DNA of 53,381 nt from CAYQMF01 sp964418595 (GTDB taxonomy: Bacteria; Planctomycetota; UBA1135; UBA2386): assembly GCA_964418595.1 (NCBI GenBank), contig CAYQMF010000033.1, positions 1 to 53,381 of the forward strand, read 5' to 3'. Shown in pieces: positions 1 through 8,741 of this stretch (position 1 is the first letter of the stretch; each line of letters opens with the position of its first letter). The translations under genes were made by a program, and so were the position numbers. Under the pieces are notes generated by a model that saw only the letters and a program-made list of their open reading frames with translations, did no database searches and was not told where the DNA came from.

Positions 1-858
1 GAGCCGTCGCACGACGGCGCCCGCGCTGCCGACCGCGGCGAACAACTGTGCGGGTCCGACGTCGACCGGCAGGGTCAGCTCGAAGTTGCCTCGCTCACCA
101 CCGATCTCCGTCGCACCCACCCGAGCGAACGCCGCCTCCAGCACGCCACGGTCGGCGCCGAGCACCGCGACGACGTAGCGCTTGACCGCCTGGGTCGTCA
201 GCTCGGCCACCGTGCCCGCGGCCAGCACCGCGCCGCGCTCCATGAGCACCACGTGGCTGCACGTGCGCTCGACATCCTGCAGGATGTGCGACGACAACAG
301 CACAGACTTACCCATGTCGCGCGCCAGACGACGGACGAGTTCCAGCATCTCCTGACGGCCGTGCGGGTCGAGTCCGTTGGTGGGCTCGTCGAGGAACAGC
401 ACGTCGGGGTCGTGCACGAGCGCTACCGCGAGCTTCACCTTCTGCCGCATGCCCGTCGAGTAGCCGGCCACTGCGCGATAGCGCTGCTCCTCCAGGCCCA
501 CCAGCCACAGGACCTCGTGCGCGCGCCGGAACGCGTCGCGTTCCGGCAGGCCGCTCATCTGACCGGCGAGCGCCACCGTCTCGAATCCGTTGAGCGAAGG
601 CACCGCGCACTCGCGCTCGGGCATGTAGCCGACGCGGCGCCGCACCTCGAGCGGGCTCGCGTCGGCGGGCAGGTCGAGGATGCGCATGCTCCCCGACGCG
701 GGCCGCACCAGGCCGAGCAGCGCGCGCAGGATCGAGGTCTTGCCGGCACCGTTGCGCCCCAGCAGACCGACCGCCCCACCCGGCACCTCGAAGGTCGCGC
801 TCTGCACCGCCACCACGTCGCCGTAGCGGATCGTCACACCACGCAGGGAAACACTCAC
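1..858 (-). CDS. ABC transporter ATP-binding protein (partial, C-terminus off left edge)
   Basis: ATPase subunit of an ABC exporter, probably of the ABC-2 type with a separate permease, acting on the cytoplasmic face of the inner membrane. Reading from the GTG at 858, all nucleotide-binding motifs are present: Walker A (GRNGAGKTS, near residues 35-43), signature (YSTGMRQKV), Walker B followed by the catalytic Glu (VLFLDEPTNGLDP) and the H-loop (LLSSHIL). About 286 codons lie inside the window and no stop is reached, so the C-terminal extension and any permease gene are outside it. The GTG overlaps the TGA of the upstream methyltransferase as GTGA (855-858), so the two are probably translationally coupled. 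The NatA/GldA-like single-domain layout fits drug, lipid or polysaccharide export. The substrate cannot be told from this. Confidence 0.93.
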   Translation of the reverse strand, partial: MSVSLRGVTIRYGDVVAVQSATFEVPGGAVGLLGRNGAGKTSILRALLGLVRPASGSMRILDLPADASPLEVRRRVGYMPERECAVPSLNGFETVALAGQMSGLPERDAFRRAHEVLWLVGLEEQRYRAVAGYSTGMRQKVKLAVALVHDPDVLFLDEPTNGLDPHGRQEMLELVRRLARDMGKSVLLSSHILQDVERTCSHVVLMERGAVLAAGTVAELTTQAVKRYVVAVLGADRGVLEAAFARVGATEIGGERGNFELTLPVDVGPAQLFAAVGSAGAVVRRL

Positions 859-1613
859 AGTTCGGACTGACCTCCGGGTGTGCTACGCCGGCGCAGTTCG
901 AGTACCCGGAGCGGCAGACGGCGATCTTCGAAGAAGCAGTCCGACTCCGTCAGGGAACATGCGAACCGGCCCTCGGCGGCCCTGGCGAAGGCACCTCCCC
1001 CTGCCCGGAAAGGATCGCAGGCCAGCGCCCGCCCGCGCGTGTGCAGACAGCGGTCGAGGGTCGACAGCAGTCCGGCGTGGTTGCGCTCGCTGTACGTGAC
1101 GTCGGCCAGCAGCACGAGATCGAACTCGGGCAGCGCCGCCTCGGTGTTCCAGTCGAGGGTCAGCGTCTCCACCGCCGGCGCGCCGTTGTGCAACGCGTTG
1201 AACCGCGCAAACGCCAGGGCATCGATCTCACGATCCGCGAACCAGACCTGCGCGCCCCGCATGCCGGCCGCGGTGCCGGCGAGCCCCACGCCACAACCCA
1301 GGTCCAGGACCCGGCAGCCGGTCAACGCGGGCCCCTTGAGGATGAGCCGCGCCAGCCCGAGCGACGCCGGCCACAACTCCGCCCAGTACGGCTGGCGATC
1401 GGGGTCGTCGCCGCCTTCGGCGTGCACCAGGGCACCCATCGACGCCGGGACCACGATGGACACGATGCCGCCGGGCAGTTGCAGCCGCTTGCGACGCAGG
1501 TCGAATCGAGCCAGCTCCGGCTGACGCCGGGCCTCCGGGACGGTCATGGCCGGCGGGATGATAGGCGGCCGGGCACTCGAGGGCTCCAACTCGTGCAGGC
1601 TTGCGACGAACAT
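855..1613 (-). CDS. SAM-dependent methyltransferase (METTL/family-16 type)
   Basis: Class I SAM-dependent methyltransferase of the group that includes ETFB-lysine methyltransferase and other protein-lysine methylating enzymes. Motif I is VLDLGCGVGLAG. An acidic residue that would bind the SAM ribose follows in WFADRE, and motif post-II reads DLVLLADVTYSERNH. Members of this group keep a (D/N)xxY-like signature after strand 4, and DVTY fits it. The upstream residues PYWAELWPASLGLA match the conserved W-rich lead of the family. The outermost ATG (1613) is given; an internal ATG at 1547 would remove 22 Pro/Ala-rich residues and is equally possible because neither has a clear Shine-Dalgarno site. 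The stop overlaps the start of the ABC ATPase gene. The target protein is unknown. Confidence 0.85.
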   Translation of the reverse strand: MFVASLHELEPSSARPPIIPPAMTVPEARRQPELARFDLRRKRLQLPGGIVSIVVPASMGALVHAEGGDDPDRQPYWAELWPASLGLARLILKGPALTGCRVLDLGCGVGLAGTAAGMRGAQVWFADREIDALAFARFNALHNGAPAVETLTLDWNTEAALPEFDLVLLADVTYSERNHAGLLSTLDRCLHTRGRALACDPFRAGGGAFARAAEGRFACSLTESDCFFEDRRLPLRVLELRRRSTPGGQSEL

Positions 1614-1662
1614 GTGCCAGCCCCGCGCGCGTGCACGGAGGACGACCAGCTACCATCCCCGC

Positions 1663-3726
1663 GTGCGCCGCTCGAACCTGCGCTACCTGCCCGCCGCGCT
1701 CGCCATCCTCGTGCCGCTGCTCGCCGTGGCGGCGCTCGGCTGGATCGAGCTGCGCCGGCAATCGGTGCGTGTCGCGGACGCGGTGCAACTCCAGGCGACG
1801 ACCTTCCTGCAGGGAGCACGCCTGCACTTCGAGCAGCAGGTGAGGGGACGCGCGCTCGAAATCCTCACGCGGGCGTCGCTCCAGTCGGCCAACCTCGTGC
1901 AGGCCACTCGCGCGGTGCTCGAAGCAGAGGAACTCGTGCTCGACCTGTTCCTCCTCGACGCGAGCGGACACATCGTCCACCCGCAACTCCCTGACGGCAA
2001 CGAGACCGTCCTGCCGTTCTCGGCGCCAGCCGTGCACGAGGATCTCAGGCTCGCGGAACACCTGGAGGCGATCGCGGACGAGCCCGGCGCGCTGCTCGCC
2101 GCGCGGCGGATCTACGAACGACACCTGCAGCGAAGGCCGGTGACGCTGCCCAACGAGCGGGCCCGCGCCGCCTTCCGCCTCGGCGCCGTGTGTCGCCAGC
2201 TCGGCGACACCGCAGCCGCGGAGGAGTGCTACACGCAGGCGCGGCTCGCCGCGACGATGGGGCAGCAGCCGGCGCAGTCCGTCGACCTGCTGTCGCGGCT
2301 CGCGGTCGCGGAGATGCTCGGACGCGGGCACGACCTGCTCGAGCTGGCGCGGGAGATCAGCGAGAACGAGTGGCATCCGGTGCCCGACGAACTCCTCGGC
2401 GCCGCCTTCGAGCGCGCCCTGGCCGGAGTCCCGCTCGACGATCAGGAACTGCGCAGCGCCGCCAGCGACGCGCGCACCATGGATCGCATCCGACGCGGCG
2501 GTCGGCGTTTCGCCACCGACTACGAGCTGTTCGCGGCTGGCGCGATCCAGCGCACGTTGCTCGACGGCCGCCCGGAGGATCTCGTGTTGCGCACCTTCGG
2601 CGGGGGCGCCAACTGCGCCCTCCTCGCCATCCGGCCCACCACATCGGAAGAGCAGGACAACGTCGGCAGCCTCTGTCGCTGGGTCGGAATCCGCCTCGAC
2701 CTGCCCGCGCTCGTGAACGACGCGATGGACGCCTTCCTCACGCCGGGACCGACGGGCCATCGCCTCGGCGTGTTCGACCCGGACGGCGAGCCGATCCTCC
2801 CGGCCCCGGATCAGCAGGCGAGCGACGCGAACGCAGCGCCGACGCTCGCCGGCATCGTGCTGCGCGCGATTCCCGTCGATCCCGGCGCGGCGATCCGCGA
2901 CGAAGAGTCCGCGATCCGTCGCCGTGTCCTCCTCCTCGCCGTGCTCTGCCTCGTCGGCGTCGCCGGCGGAGTCGTGATGGTCCGCTCCGTGGCGCGCGCC
3001 GCGGAACTGTCGAGTCTCAAGCTCGAGTTCGTCTCGCGCGTCTCGCACGAGCTCAAGACGCCGCTGGCACTCATCAAGATGTACGGCGAGACGCTCGCGC
3101 TCGGACGCACGACGAGTGCGGCGCAGACGGGTGAGTTCGGGGCGATCGTCGCGCGCGAGGCAGACCGGCTCACGCATCAGATCCAGCGGATCCTCGACTT
3201 CTCGAAGCAACAGGCCGGCACGCTCGCCTATCGCCCGGTGCGCGTCGACCTGAGTGCCACGCTGGTGGACATCGCGAGCGAAGTGGAGCCGCACGTCGAA
3301 GCCAACGGCTGCCTGCTCGTGACGGAAGTGGAGGGTCCCGGCCGCACGGGGATCAGCGTCGACGCCGATGCCGATTCCCTGCACGCCGCGGTCGTCGGCC
3401 TTCTCGAGAACGCGGTCAAGTACACGTCCACCGCTCGAGACGACCGGCGCATCGAGATCGAGTTGCGCACGGAGCGCGACCGCGCCGTCATCGAGGTTCG
3501 CGACCGCGGCATCGGCATACCGGCGGCCGACCGGACCCGGGTCTTCGAGCCATTCGTGCGCGGCAGCAACGCCGGTGAGATCCGCGGCGCTGGCCTCGGC
3601 CTCAGCCTCGTGAAGCATTTCGCCGATGCCCACCGCGGCGGCGTCGAAGCCCTGGCCCGTACGGGCGGAGGCACGGTCATCCGCGTTACCCTGCCACTCT
3701 CCAAACCCCTGCCCGCGTCACCATGA
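1663..3726 (+). CDS. Sensor histidine kinase with large extracytoplasmic domain
   Basis: Membrane-bound sensor kinase of a two-component system, about 687 residues. The GTG start at 1663 puts the first membrane segment (YLPAALAILVPLLAVAALGW) right at the N-terminus; an in-frame ATG at 1612 would add a basic, Arg-rich leader. About 400 residues follow outside the membrane, including a TPR-like stretch (AFRLGAVCRQLGDTAAAEECY). A second membrane segment (VLLLAVLCLVGVAGGVVMV) precedes a HisKA domain with the phospho-acceptor His at about residue 462 in RVSHELKTP. The HATPase domain has the N box (LLENAVKYT), G1 box (DRGIGIP) and G2 box (GAGLGLSLVKHF). The gene overlaps the response regulator by ATGA at 3723-3726, so the two are a cognate pair. 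The signal is unknown. Confidence 0.93.
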   Translation: MRRSNLRYLPAALAILVPLLAVAALGWIELRRQSVRVADAVQLQATTFLQGARLHFEQQVRGRALEILTRASLQSANLVQATRAVLEAEELVLDLFLLDASGHIVHPQLPDGNETVLPFSAPAVHEDLRLAEHLEAIADEPGALLAARRIYERHLQRRPVTLPNERARAAFRLGAVCRQLGDTAAAEECYTQARLAATMGQQPAQSVDLLSRLAVAEMLGRGHDLLELAREISENEWHPVPDELLGAAFERALAGVPLDDQELRSAASDARTMDRIRRGGRRFATDYELFAAGAIQRTLLDGRPEDLVLRTFGGGANCALLAIRPTTSEEQDNVGSLCRWVGIRLDLPALVNDAMDAFLTPGPTGHRLGVFDPDGEPILPAPDQQASDANAAPTLAGIVLRAIPVDPGAAIRDEESAIRRRVLLLAVLCLVGVAGGVVMVRSVARAAELSSLKLEFVSRVSHELKTPLALIKMYGETLALGRTTSAAQTGEFGAIVAREADRLTHQIQRILDFSKQQAGTLAYRPVRVDLSATLVDIASEVEPHVEANGCLLVTEVEGPGRTGISVDADADSLHAAVVGLLENAVKYTSTARDDRRIEIELRTERDRAVIEVRDRGIGIPAADRTRVFEPFVRGSNAGEIRGAGLGLSLVKHFADAHRGGVEALARTGGGTVIRVTLPLSKPLPASP

Positions 3727-4451
3727 TCGCTCCCGCACCCAGGCTCCTCGTGATCGAGGACGAGCCCGACCTTCGCACCGGGCTCCAGCACAACCTCACC
3801 CTCGACGGCTACGCGATCGACATTGCTGCGGACGGAGCGGAGGGCCTCGCGAAGGCCACGAAGGAGACCTACGACCTCGTGATCCTCGACCTGATGCTCC
3901 CCAAGCTCAGCGGCCTCGAAGTCCTGCGTCGGCTGCGCGCAGGAGGCTCGAACACGCCCGTGATCATCCTCTCGGCGAAGAGCCAGGATCACGACAAGGT
4001 CACCGGACTCGAGATCGGCGCCGACGACTACGTTACCAAGCCGTTCGGGCTCGCCGAGCTGTCCGCGCGCATCCGCGCCGTTCTGCGCCGCAGCACGCCT
4101 CACGTCGAAGCGAAGGCCGAAGCGCACCGCGAAGTCTGGCACTTCGATGGTCTCGTCGCCGACTTCAAGCGATTCTCTGTGCAGCGCGACGGCGAGGAGT
4201 TCCAGCTCAGCCGTTTCGAAGCGGAGATCCTGCGCCTGCTCATCGCCCGACGCGGCGAGGTCGTGACGCGCGGCGACCTTCTCACCAAGGTGTGGGGCTA
4301 CGTCCACCTGCCGACCACGCGCACCGTGGACAACCACATCGCGCGCCTGCGCAAGAAGGTCGAGCGCGATGTCGACGACCCGCGCTACGTGATCACTGTG
4401 CACGGGATCGGCTATCGGTTCGATGGTGAACCACGCGAGGTCGGGGCGTGA
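3723..4451 (+). CDS. OmpR/PhoB-family response regulator
   Basis: DNA-binding response regulator of 242 residues, cognate partner of the kinase whose stop it overlaps. The receiver domain starts with the acidic pair in VIEDEPD, has the phospho-acceptor Asp56 in VILDLMLPKLSG, the switch Ser in IILSAKS and the conserved Lys in DDYVTKPFG. A C-terminal winged helix follows, with the OmpR-type ending TRTVDNHIARLRKKVERD and IGYRF. The length is standard for the family. The stop overlaps the start of the next gene as GTGA (4448-4451), so kinase, regulator and a secreted protein form one coupled unit. The regulator may control this operon, but I see no recognisable operator repeats upstream. Confidence 0.96.
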   Translation: MIAPAPRLLVIEDEPDLRTGLQHNLTLDGYAIDIAADGAEGLAKATKETYDLVILDLMLPKLSGLEVLRRLRAGGSNTPVIILSAKSQDHDKVTGLEIGADDYVTKPFGLAELSARIRAVLRRSTPHVEAKAEAHREVWHFDGLVADFKRFSVQRDGEEFQLSRFEAEILRLLIARRGEVVTRGDLLTKVWGYVHLPTTRTVDNHIARLRKKVERDVDDPRYVITVHGIGYRFDGEPREVGA

Positions 4452-5503
4452 GGCCGCGGGTCGGAAGGGACGCCATCGCACGCGCCGTGGGCCTGGGTCT
4501 CGGCGCGGCGCTGCTTGCAACCGTGGCGACGGCCCAGCCGCCAACCGCACGACCGCCGGCCGACCAGCTGCCCACCTCCCAACTGTCCGAGCGTCCGACC
4601 GCAGCCGTGCAAGGCACGGACTCCGGGCGCAGCCCTTCACTCTACACTGCGTGGCTCGAGGAGATGATGCACGCCGATCCGCAGCGCGCCGTCGCTGCGT
4701 ACCGGAGTGTTGCCGATGACACGACCCTGCCGCGGGAGGAACGCTTGGTCGCGTTGGCGCGCATCCTTCCCTTGGCGGCGCAACGGCAAGACCAGGAACT
4801 CGTCGCATCCTCCAAGGAGCGCGTGGTCGCGCTGCTCGGTCGCCCCAACGGAGACACGATCGAGAGCGCCGCTCGCCGCTGCCAGGAGATCGGCGACGCG
4901 TTGCGCGCGGCGCTGCGCAGCAGCCCGACGAACCCCGACCTCGACGCGATCACGGCCGCCTATGAACGCACGCGCGGGACCCCGGCACAGGCCCAGGCAC
5001 TGCGCGGGTTCGGCGGAGCGGACTCGCTTCCGGAGGTGCAGCGCCGGATGTTGCGTGCCGCCGAGGAGAAGGGTGACACCGTCGAGGCTGGTCGGCTGCG
5101 CCGGCAGATGGCCGCCAACCAGACCGAGGGGGATGGTCGCTCGCCGCGCATGCGTCAGGTGCAACGTTGGGCTCGCGACGCCATCGAGTCCGAACTCGCT
5201 GGCCAGCACGACAAGGCGGCACGCCTTCGGGCCAACCTCGCGTTGCTGCGCACGCCGGGACGGAGCCCGGCGGTCATCGCGGAGCGCTTCGAGCGCGCCC
5301 CGGAACGCCTGGCTCGCGTCACGATCGACCGGCTGCAGACGCTGTTCGCGTCAGGGCGCGACCTCGAGCCGGTCAGCGAACGGGAGCGGGATGCCGCGCG
5401 GCGCGCGTTGGAGGAGGCCCGGCGTCGATTCGCAGCGGGCGACCTCGACGGCGCGGTCGCGCTGCTGTGGCCGGCCGCGGTCCTCATGCGCACTGCCGAT
5501 TGA
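4448..5503 (+). CDS. Secreted helical protein of unknown function, coupled to the two-component system
   Basis: I do not recognise this family. The protein has 351 residues, starts at the GTG that overlaps the regulator's stop (GTGA), and opens with a signal peptide (GLGLGAALLATVATAQ, cleavage probably after TAQ). A Pro/Thr-rich spacer follows, and then a long Ala/Arg/Glu-rich helical body that resembles TPR or SEL1-like solenoids (for example LYTAWLEEMMHADPQRAV and AFARRRF-like Ala/Arg helices near the C-terminus) without a clear repeat consensus. Coupling to the kinase and regulator suggests a periplasmic partner or an output of the pathway, possibly interacting with the kinase's TPR-like sensor domain. 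That role is inference only. The gene ends 20 bases before the stop of a convergent lipoprotein gene. Confidence 0.8.
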   Translation: MRPRVGRDAIARAVGLGLGAALLATVATAQPPTARPPADQLPTSQLSERPTAAVQGTDSGRSPSLYTAWLEEMMHADPQRAVAAYRSVADDTTLPREERLVALARILPLAAQRQDQELVASSKERVVALLGRPNGDTIESAARRCQEIGDALRAALRSSPTNPDLDAITAAYERTRGTPAQAQALRGFGGADSLPEVQRRMLRAAEEKGDTVEAGRLRRQMAANQTEGDGRSPRMRQVQRWARDAIESELAGQHDKAARLRANLALLRTPGRSPAVIAERFERAPERLARVTIDRLQTLFASGRDLEPVSERERDAARRALEEARRRFAAGDLDGAVALLWPAAVLMRTAD

Positions 5504-5523
5504 CGGCGCGCGCCCCAGGCCGC

Positions 5524-5970
5524 TCAGCGACGGACGAGGCCCAGCGACTCTTCGCCGCTCTGCGCGTCGGTGCCCGACTTCGCAGTGTCGTCCGCCTTGT
5601 CGAAGATCGTGCCGCTGTAGAAGTCGAGCGGCTTGATCTCCGGGCCGTACGGGTGGAGGTCGGCGATGCCGTAGATCGGGAAGAAGCAGAAGTCGATCGC
5701 GTGCGCGCCGCAGTAGAGAGTGTGCACGAGGCCCCGCCACAGGAAGGCGAACGGCAGCGTGATGGTCTGCATGACCGGCCCACCGCCCAGCGCCTCGCGC
5801 GCCTGGTCGGTGGTGGCGACCGAGTCGGTCGCGGCGCCGTAGAGGATGACGACCGGGCTGGTCGCGGTGATGAGCAGGTCTTTGCCCGCGCGCCGCAAGG
5901 AGCCGCAGCTGGTCGTCAGGGACAGGGCGAGGACGGCGAACGTGGCGAGAGTGGCTTTGCGGAGGCTCAA
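5524..5970 (-). CDS. Putative lipoprotein of unknown function
   Basis: Small protein of 148 residues with a type II signal peptide. A basic start (MSLRKAT) is followed by a hydrophobic core and the lipobox LTTSC, giving lipidation at Cys22. The mature part has a hydrophobic stretch (ITLPFAFLWRGLVHTLYCGAHAI) and an aromatic, Tyr/Pro-rich segment (FFPIYGIADLHPYGPEIKPLD). This resembles the YceK-like group of small lipoproteins, which also have a Cys-rich or Tyr-rich middle region, but I would not assign it firmly. It is convergent with the secreted protein upstream and divergent from the Arg-repeat protein gene. There is no information on function from the neighbours. Confidence 0.75.
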   Translation of the reverse strand: MSLRKATLATFAVLALSLTTSCGSLRRAGKDLLITATSPVVILYGAATDSVATTDQAREALGGGPVMQTITLPFAFLWRGLVHTLYCGAHAIDFCFFPIYGIADLHPYGPEIKPLDFYSGTIFDKADDTAKSGTDAQSGEESLGLVRR

Positions 5971-6208
5971 AGGAAACTACCTCGAGTGCAGGGTGCCGAA
6001 GGGGCGATGGGTCGGCAGACTTGAGCGCGGCGACCACCCCGGCTCAAGCCCGCGCTGGCCGTTTTTTGACGCAACCCGCCACGGCGTCTCCGGATCCGTG
6101 CCTCGCACTCGCGCCGGGGTTGGCGCGCGCCGGGGCTTCGCGCTGGACCCCCGTCCGGGGGCCGTCTACTGTGCGCCGACCGACCACGCAAGGGACCTGA
6201 AGCAACCG

Positions 6209-7660
6209 ATGAGCAGTGATTTTGGCGGCGACATTCTCGGCGACGATCTTCCCCCCACCTCGCCACCCAAGCGCGGCTCGCGGTCCAAGGACGCGGCCCC
6301 GGCGGTCCAGCGGGTCCAACTGAAGGCCTCCGCCCGCAGCCGGGATGACGCAGACCTGGGGTTCGAAGCACCGGTGGCGGCCATCCCCGCAGCCGCGTCC
6401 CCGACGCCCGCGGTCGAGCCCAAGCGCGAGGCGCGCTCCTTCGATGCCCCACCCATCGACGACGCCGCACCGACGGGCCGACGCCCGCGGCAGGACGGTT
6501 CGCGCGACCGGGATCCACGCGACCGGGATCCGCGCGACCGTGACACTCGCGATCGTGACACTCGCGACCGGGACCCTCGCGACCGGGAGCCTCGCGACCG
6601 TGACACTCGCGACCGGGATCGACGCGGTCACGACGCGGGGGAACGCGAAGCGTCAGACGAGCGGGGTAGCCGCGGGCGCCGGGAGCGCGGGCCGGGCGAG
6701 GTGCCGCAGGACCGTGGAGCCGGACCGGATGAGCGCCCCCGTGACGACCGCGGCCCGCGCCGCGACGACCGGAGCTCGCGTTTCGAGGAGCGCGAGCCGC
6801 GACGCGAAGACCGTGGTCCGCGCGACGACGAACGCCGGCCTCGCCATGGCGACCGCGGTCCCCGGACCGACGAGCGCCGCGACGAACGCGAGCAGCGGCC
6901 CGAGCACCGCGGTCCGCGCGGCGACGACCGCTTCCGCGCGGATGACCGCCCGCGGCGCGACGAGCGCGCGCCGCGCCACGACCCCCGCGGTCCCCGTCGC
7001 GACGCCCGCGCACCCCGCGGCGAGCGCGAGCCGGATCGCTTCCCCGGCGAGGCCGGCGGTGAACGCGAGGGTCGGGCACGCCCACCGCGGTTCGAGCGCG
7101 GACCGCGCGAGGATCGCCATCCCGAAAGCGCGCGCGTCGAGCCCCAGGTCGCGCCTGGCAAGACCGCGGAACCCACGGCCCCGGATGCACCGGTCGGCGA
7201 CGCTTCGACCGGCGCGACCGCGCGAACGCCGGCTGCCGCGGCGCAACGCCTCGCGGTCTTCCTCGACGTCGATGCGCTCACCCACGAGGCGCGTGAGTTG
7301 GGCGGACAGCTCTCGTTCAGCCGGCTGCTGCGCCAGCTCACGGGGCAGCGGTCGTTGCGCCGCGCCATCGCGTATTGCAGCTCCGGCACCCGCGGCACCG
7401 CGGGAGTAGGCGGACTCGAGACGGTGGCGGTCGATCGCCAGGGCGACGCTCCGGTCGCGATCGCCGTCGACGCTCTGGCCACCGCCCAGAAGGTGGACTG
7501 CATCGTCGTCGCTCCGGCGGCTGCCGCCGCGGGTCCGCTGGTGCGCGCGCTGCGCGCCCATGGGGTTCGGGTCGAGTCGGCGGGCTTCGCTGCCCGCGCG
7601 GCGTCGACGGAGGTCGCCGACCACGTGCGCCTCGGCCGCGAGTCCATCTTCGTCCCGTAG
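6209..7660 (+). CDS. Arg/Asp-repeat protein with C-terminal NYN-like (degenerate) domain
   Basis: Protein of 483 residues starting at ATG 6209. Residues 1-95 are Pro/Ala-rich. Residues 99-138 are eight pentapeptide repeats of the RDRDP/RDRDT type. A further 180 residues are strongly enriched in Arg, Asp, Glu and Gly (RGPRDDER-like), which is typical of disordered, RNA-binding or condensate-forming tails. The last ~130 residues form a compact domain: AVFLDVDAL, then VAIAVDALATAQKVDCIVVAP, then PLVRALRAHGVRVE. That strand order and the two Asp positions match NYN/PIN-like nucleases (LabA/DUF88), but the usual SGDSD motif is replaced by Ala residues. It may therefore bind RNA without cutting it. 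There is no operon partner; the flanking genes point away or are separated by more than 100 bases. Confidence 0.8.
   Translation: MSSDFGGDILGDDLPPTSPPKRGSRSKDAAPAVQRVQLKASARSRDDADLGFEAPVAAIPAAASPTPAVEPKREARSFDAPPIDDAAPTGRRPRQDGSRDRDPRDRDPRDRDTRDRDTRDRDPRDREPRDRDTRDRDRRGHDAGEREASDERGSRGRRERGPGEVPQDRGAGPDERPRDDRGPRRDDRSSRFEEREPRREDRGPRDDERRPRHGDRGPRTDERRDEREQRPEHRGPRGDDRFRADDRPRRDERAPRHDPRGPRRDARAPRGEREPDRFPGEAGGEREGRARPPRFERGPREDRHPESARVEPQVAPGKTAEPTAPDAPVGDASTGATARTPAAAAQRLAVFLDVDALTHEARELGGQLSFSRLLRQLTGQRSLRRAIAYCSSGTRGTAGVGGLETVAVDRQGDAPVAIAVDALATAQKVDCIVVAPAAAAAGPLVRALRAHGVRVESAGFAARAASTEVADHVRLGRESIFVP
6503..6622 (+). repeat. Eight tandem 15-bp repeats inside the Arg/Asp-repeat gene
   Basis: Eight in-frame copies of a 15-bp unit begin at 6503, 6518, 6533, 6548, 6563, 6578, 6593 and 6608. 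The unit reads close to cgcgaccgggatccg and encodes Arg-Asp-Arg-Asp-Pro/Thr/Arg. Differences between copies are mostly in the last six bases, and the frame is kept throughout. The pattern suggests recent slippage or unequal recombination under selection for the charge pattern. Confidence 0.95.
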
Positions 7661-7772
7661 CCGCCCGGGACGGTGCGCACCACCCGGGCCCCCGCGCCTT
7701 CCTCAGCAGGGGCAACGCCCCGCCGGGGCAAACGCCTCCGCAGGCCGGCGCCCGCCGTCCGATAATCCCGGC

Positions 7773-8609
7773 ATGAACCTCCGCCCCGCGCCCTGGACCC
7801 TGCTGCTCGCGTGCGTGCCCGCGGTCGCGCAGACGCCGCCCGCGGAGCCCAAGCTGCCGGTCATCGAGCTGACGACCTACAGCGAGGGAGACAGCCGGCG
7901 TTGCTTTGCCGCGCTGGATGCCAACGCCGACGACCGACTCAGCGTGTTCGAACTGGCGCACGGGTTCGAGGACGGCGCCGACCCGCGCGACGTCTCCTTC
8001 CTGCGCAGTCTCGATCACAACCGCGACGGATACGTCGACTGGGCCGAGTTCGACCAGCGGGTGCGCAGCATGCTTCGCCTGCACGGCACGTTCCGATGCC
8101 AGCCAGCCCGCGCGCCGCTGACGGTCCCGGCCGAGGCCCAGAAGCGCAACGCACCCACGGACCCCGCGATGCGGAAGCTGCTGGATCTCACGGACACCGA
8201 CGGATCCGACTCGCTCTCACGCGCCGAGTTCCGCGCGCTGGTGCTCAGCGTGGGCCTGCCCGCGTCCGTGGCGGATCAGTTCCAGACCATGGACCGCGAT
8301 GCGAGCCGCGCGCTGGAGCCGGAGGAACTCGCCCCGCTCGTGCCGATCCTCGTCCCGCTGCTCACGCGGCCCACGGCACCGTCGCCGGGGCGCGCGTTCC
8401 CCGGCGGCTGGGCGAAGGCCGATCGCAACCGCGATGGCGAGGTGGATGCGGCGGAACTGGAGTTGGCGTTGCGCCGCCACGACCCGTTCCTGAGCCGATG
8501 GGCGCGCGCGGTGATCGGCGATGCTGATCGCAGTGGCAATGGCCGTCTCGGGCCCGCGGAGGTGCTAGCCGAGGAGCAGCGCCGCGGGCGCGGCGCTGCG
8601 CCACGCTGA
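7773..8609 (+). CDS. Secreted protein with six EF-hand loops
   Basis: Exported calcium-binding protein of 278 residues. The start at ATG 7773 gives a signal peptide (WTLLLACVPAVAQ); the frame is open upstream, but that part is Arg-rich and lacks a plausible start. Six 12-residue EF-hand loops can be read: residues 49-60 (DANADDRLSVFE), 81-92 (DHNRDGYVDWAE), 141-152 (DTDGSDSLSRAE), 174-185 (DRDASRALEPEE), 217-228 (DRNRDGEVDAAE) and 252-263 (DRSGNGRLGPAE). Loop 4 lacks the usual Gly at position 6 and is probably weak. Such proteins are common in Planctomycetota, where they are thought to bind calcium in the periplasm or outside the cell. The gene stands alone, with about 130 bases before the next gene. 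Confidence 0.92.
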   Translation: MNLRPAPWTLLLACVPAVAQTPPAEPKLPVIELTTYSEGDSRRCFAALDANADDRLSVFELAHGFEDGADPRDVSFLRSLDHNRDGYVDWAEFDQRVRSMLRLHGTFRCQPARAPLTVPAEAQKRNAPTDPAMRKLLDLTDTDGSDSLSRAEFRALVLSVGLPASVADQFQTMDRDASRALEPEELAPLVPILVPLLTRPTAPSPGRAFPGGWAKADRNRDGEVDAAELELALRRHDPFLSRWARAVIGDADRSGNGRLGPAEVLAEEQRRGRGAAPR

Positions 8610-8741
8610 TCGGGCGGCGCAGCACCGACGAGCGGGCGAACCCGCCGTAGCCACGCCGGCGCGTGCGGCCCTTTCTCGTGTGTCCCTCGTGCGCTGCGCG
8701 AGCGCCCCGTATACCGGGGACCCCTCCCGCAACTCCCGCGC

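Noticed and set aside
6503..6622. Tandem 15-bp repeats as a CRISPR array
   Set aside because: There are no spacers, the units are directly joined and all are in-frame codons of one protein.
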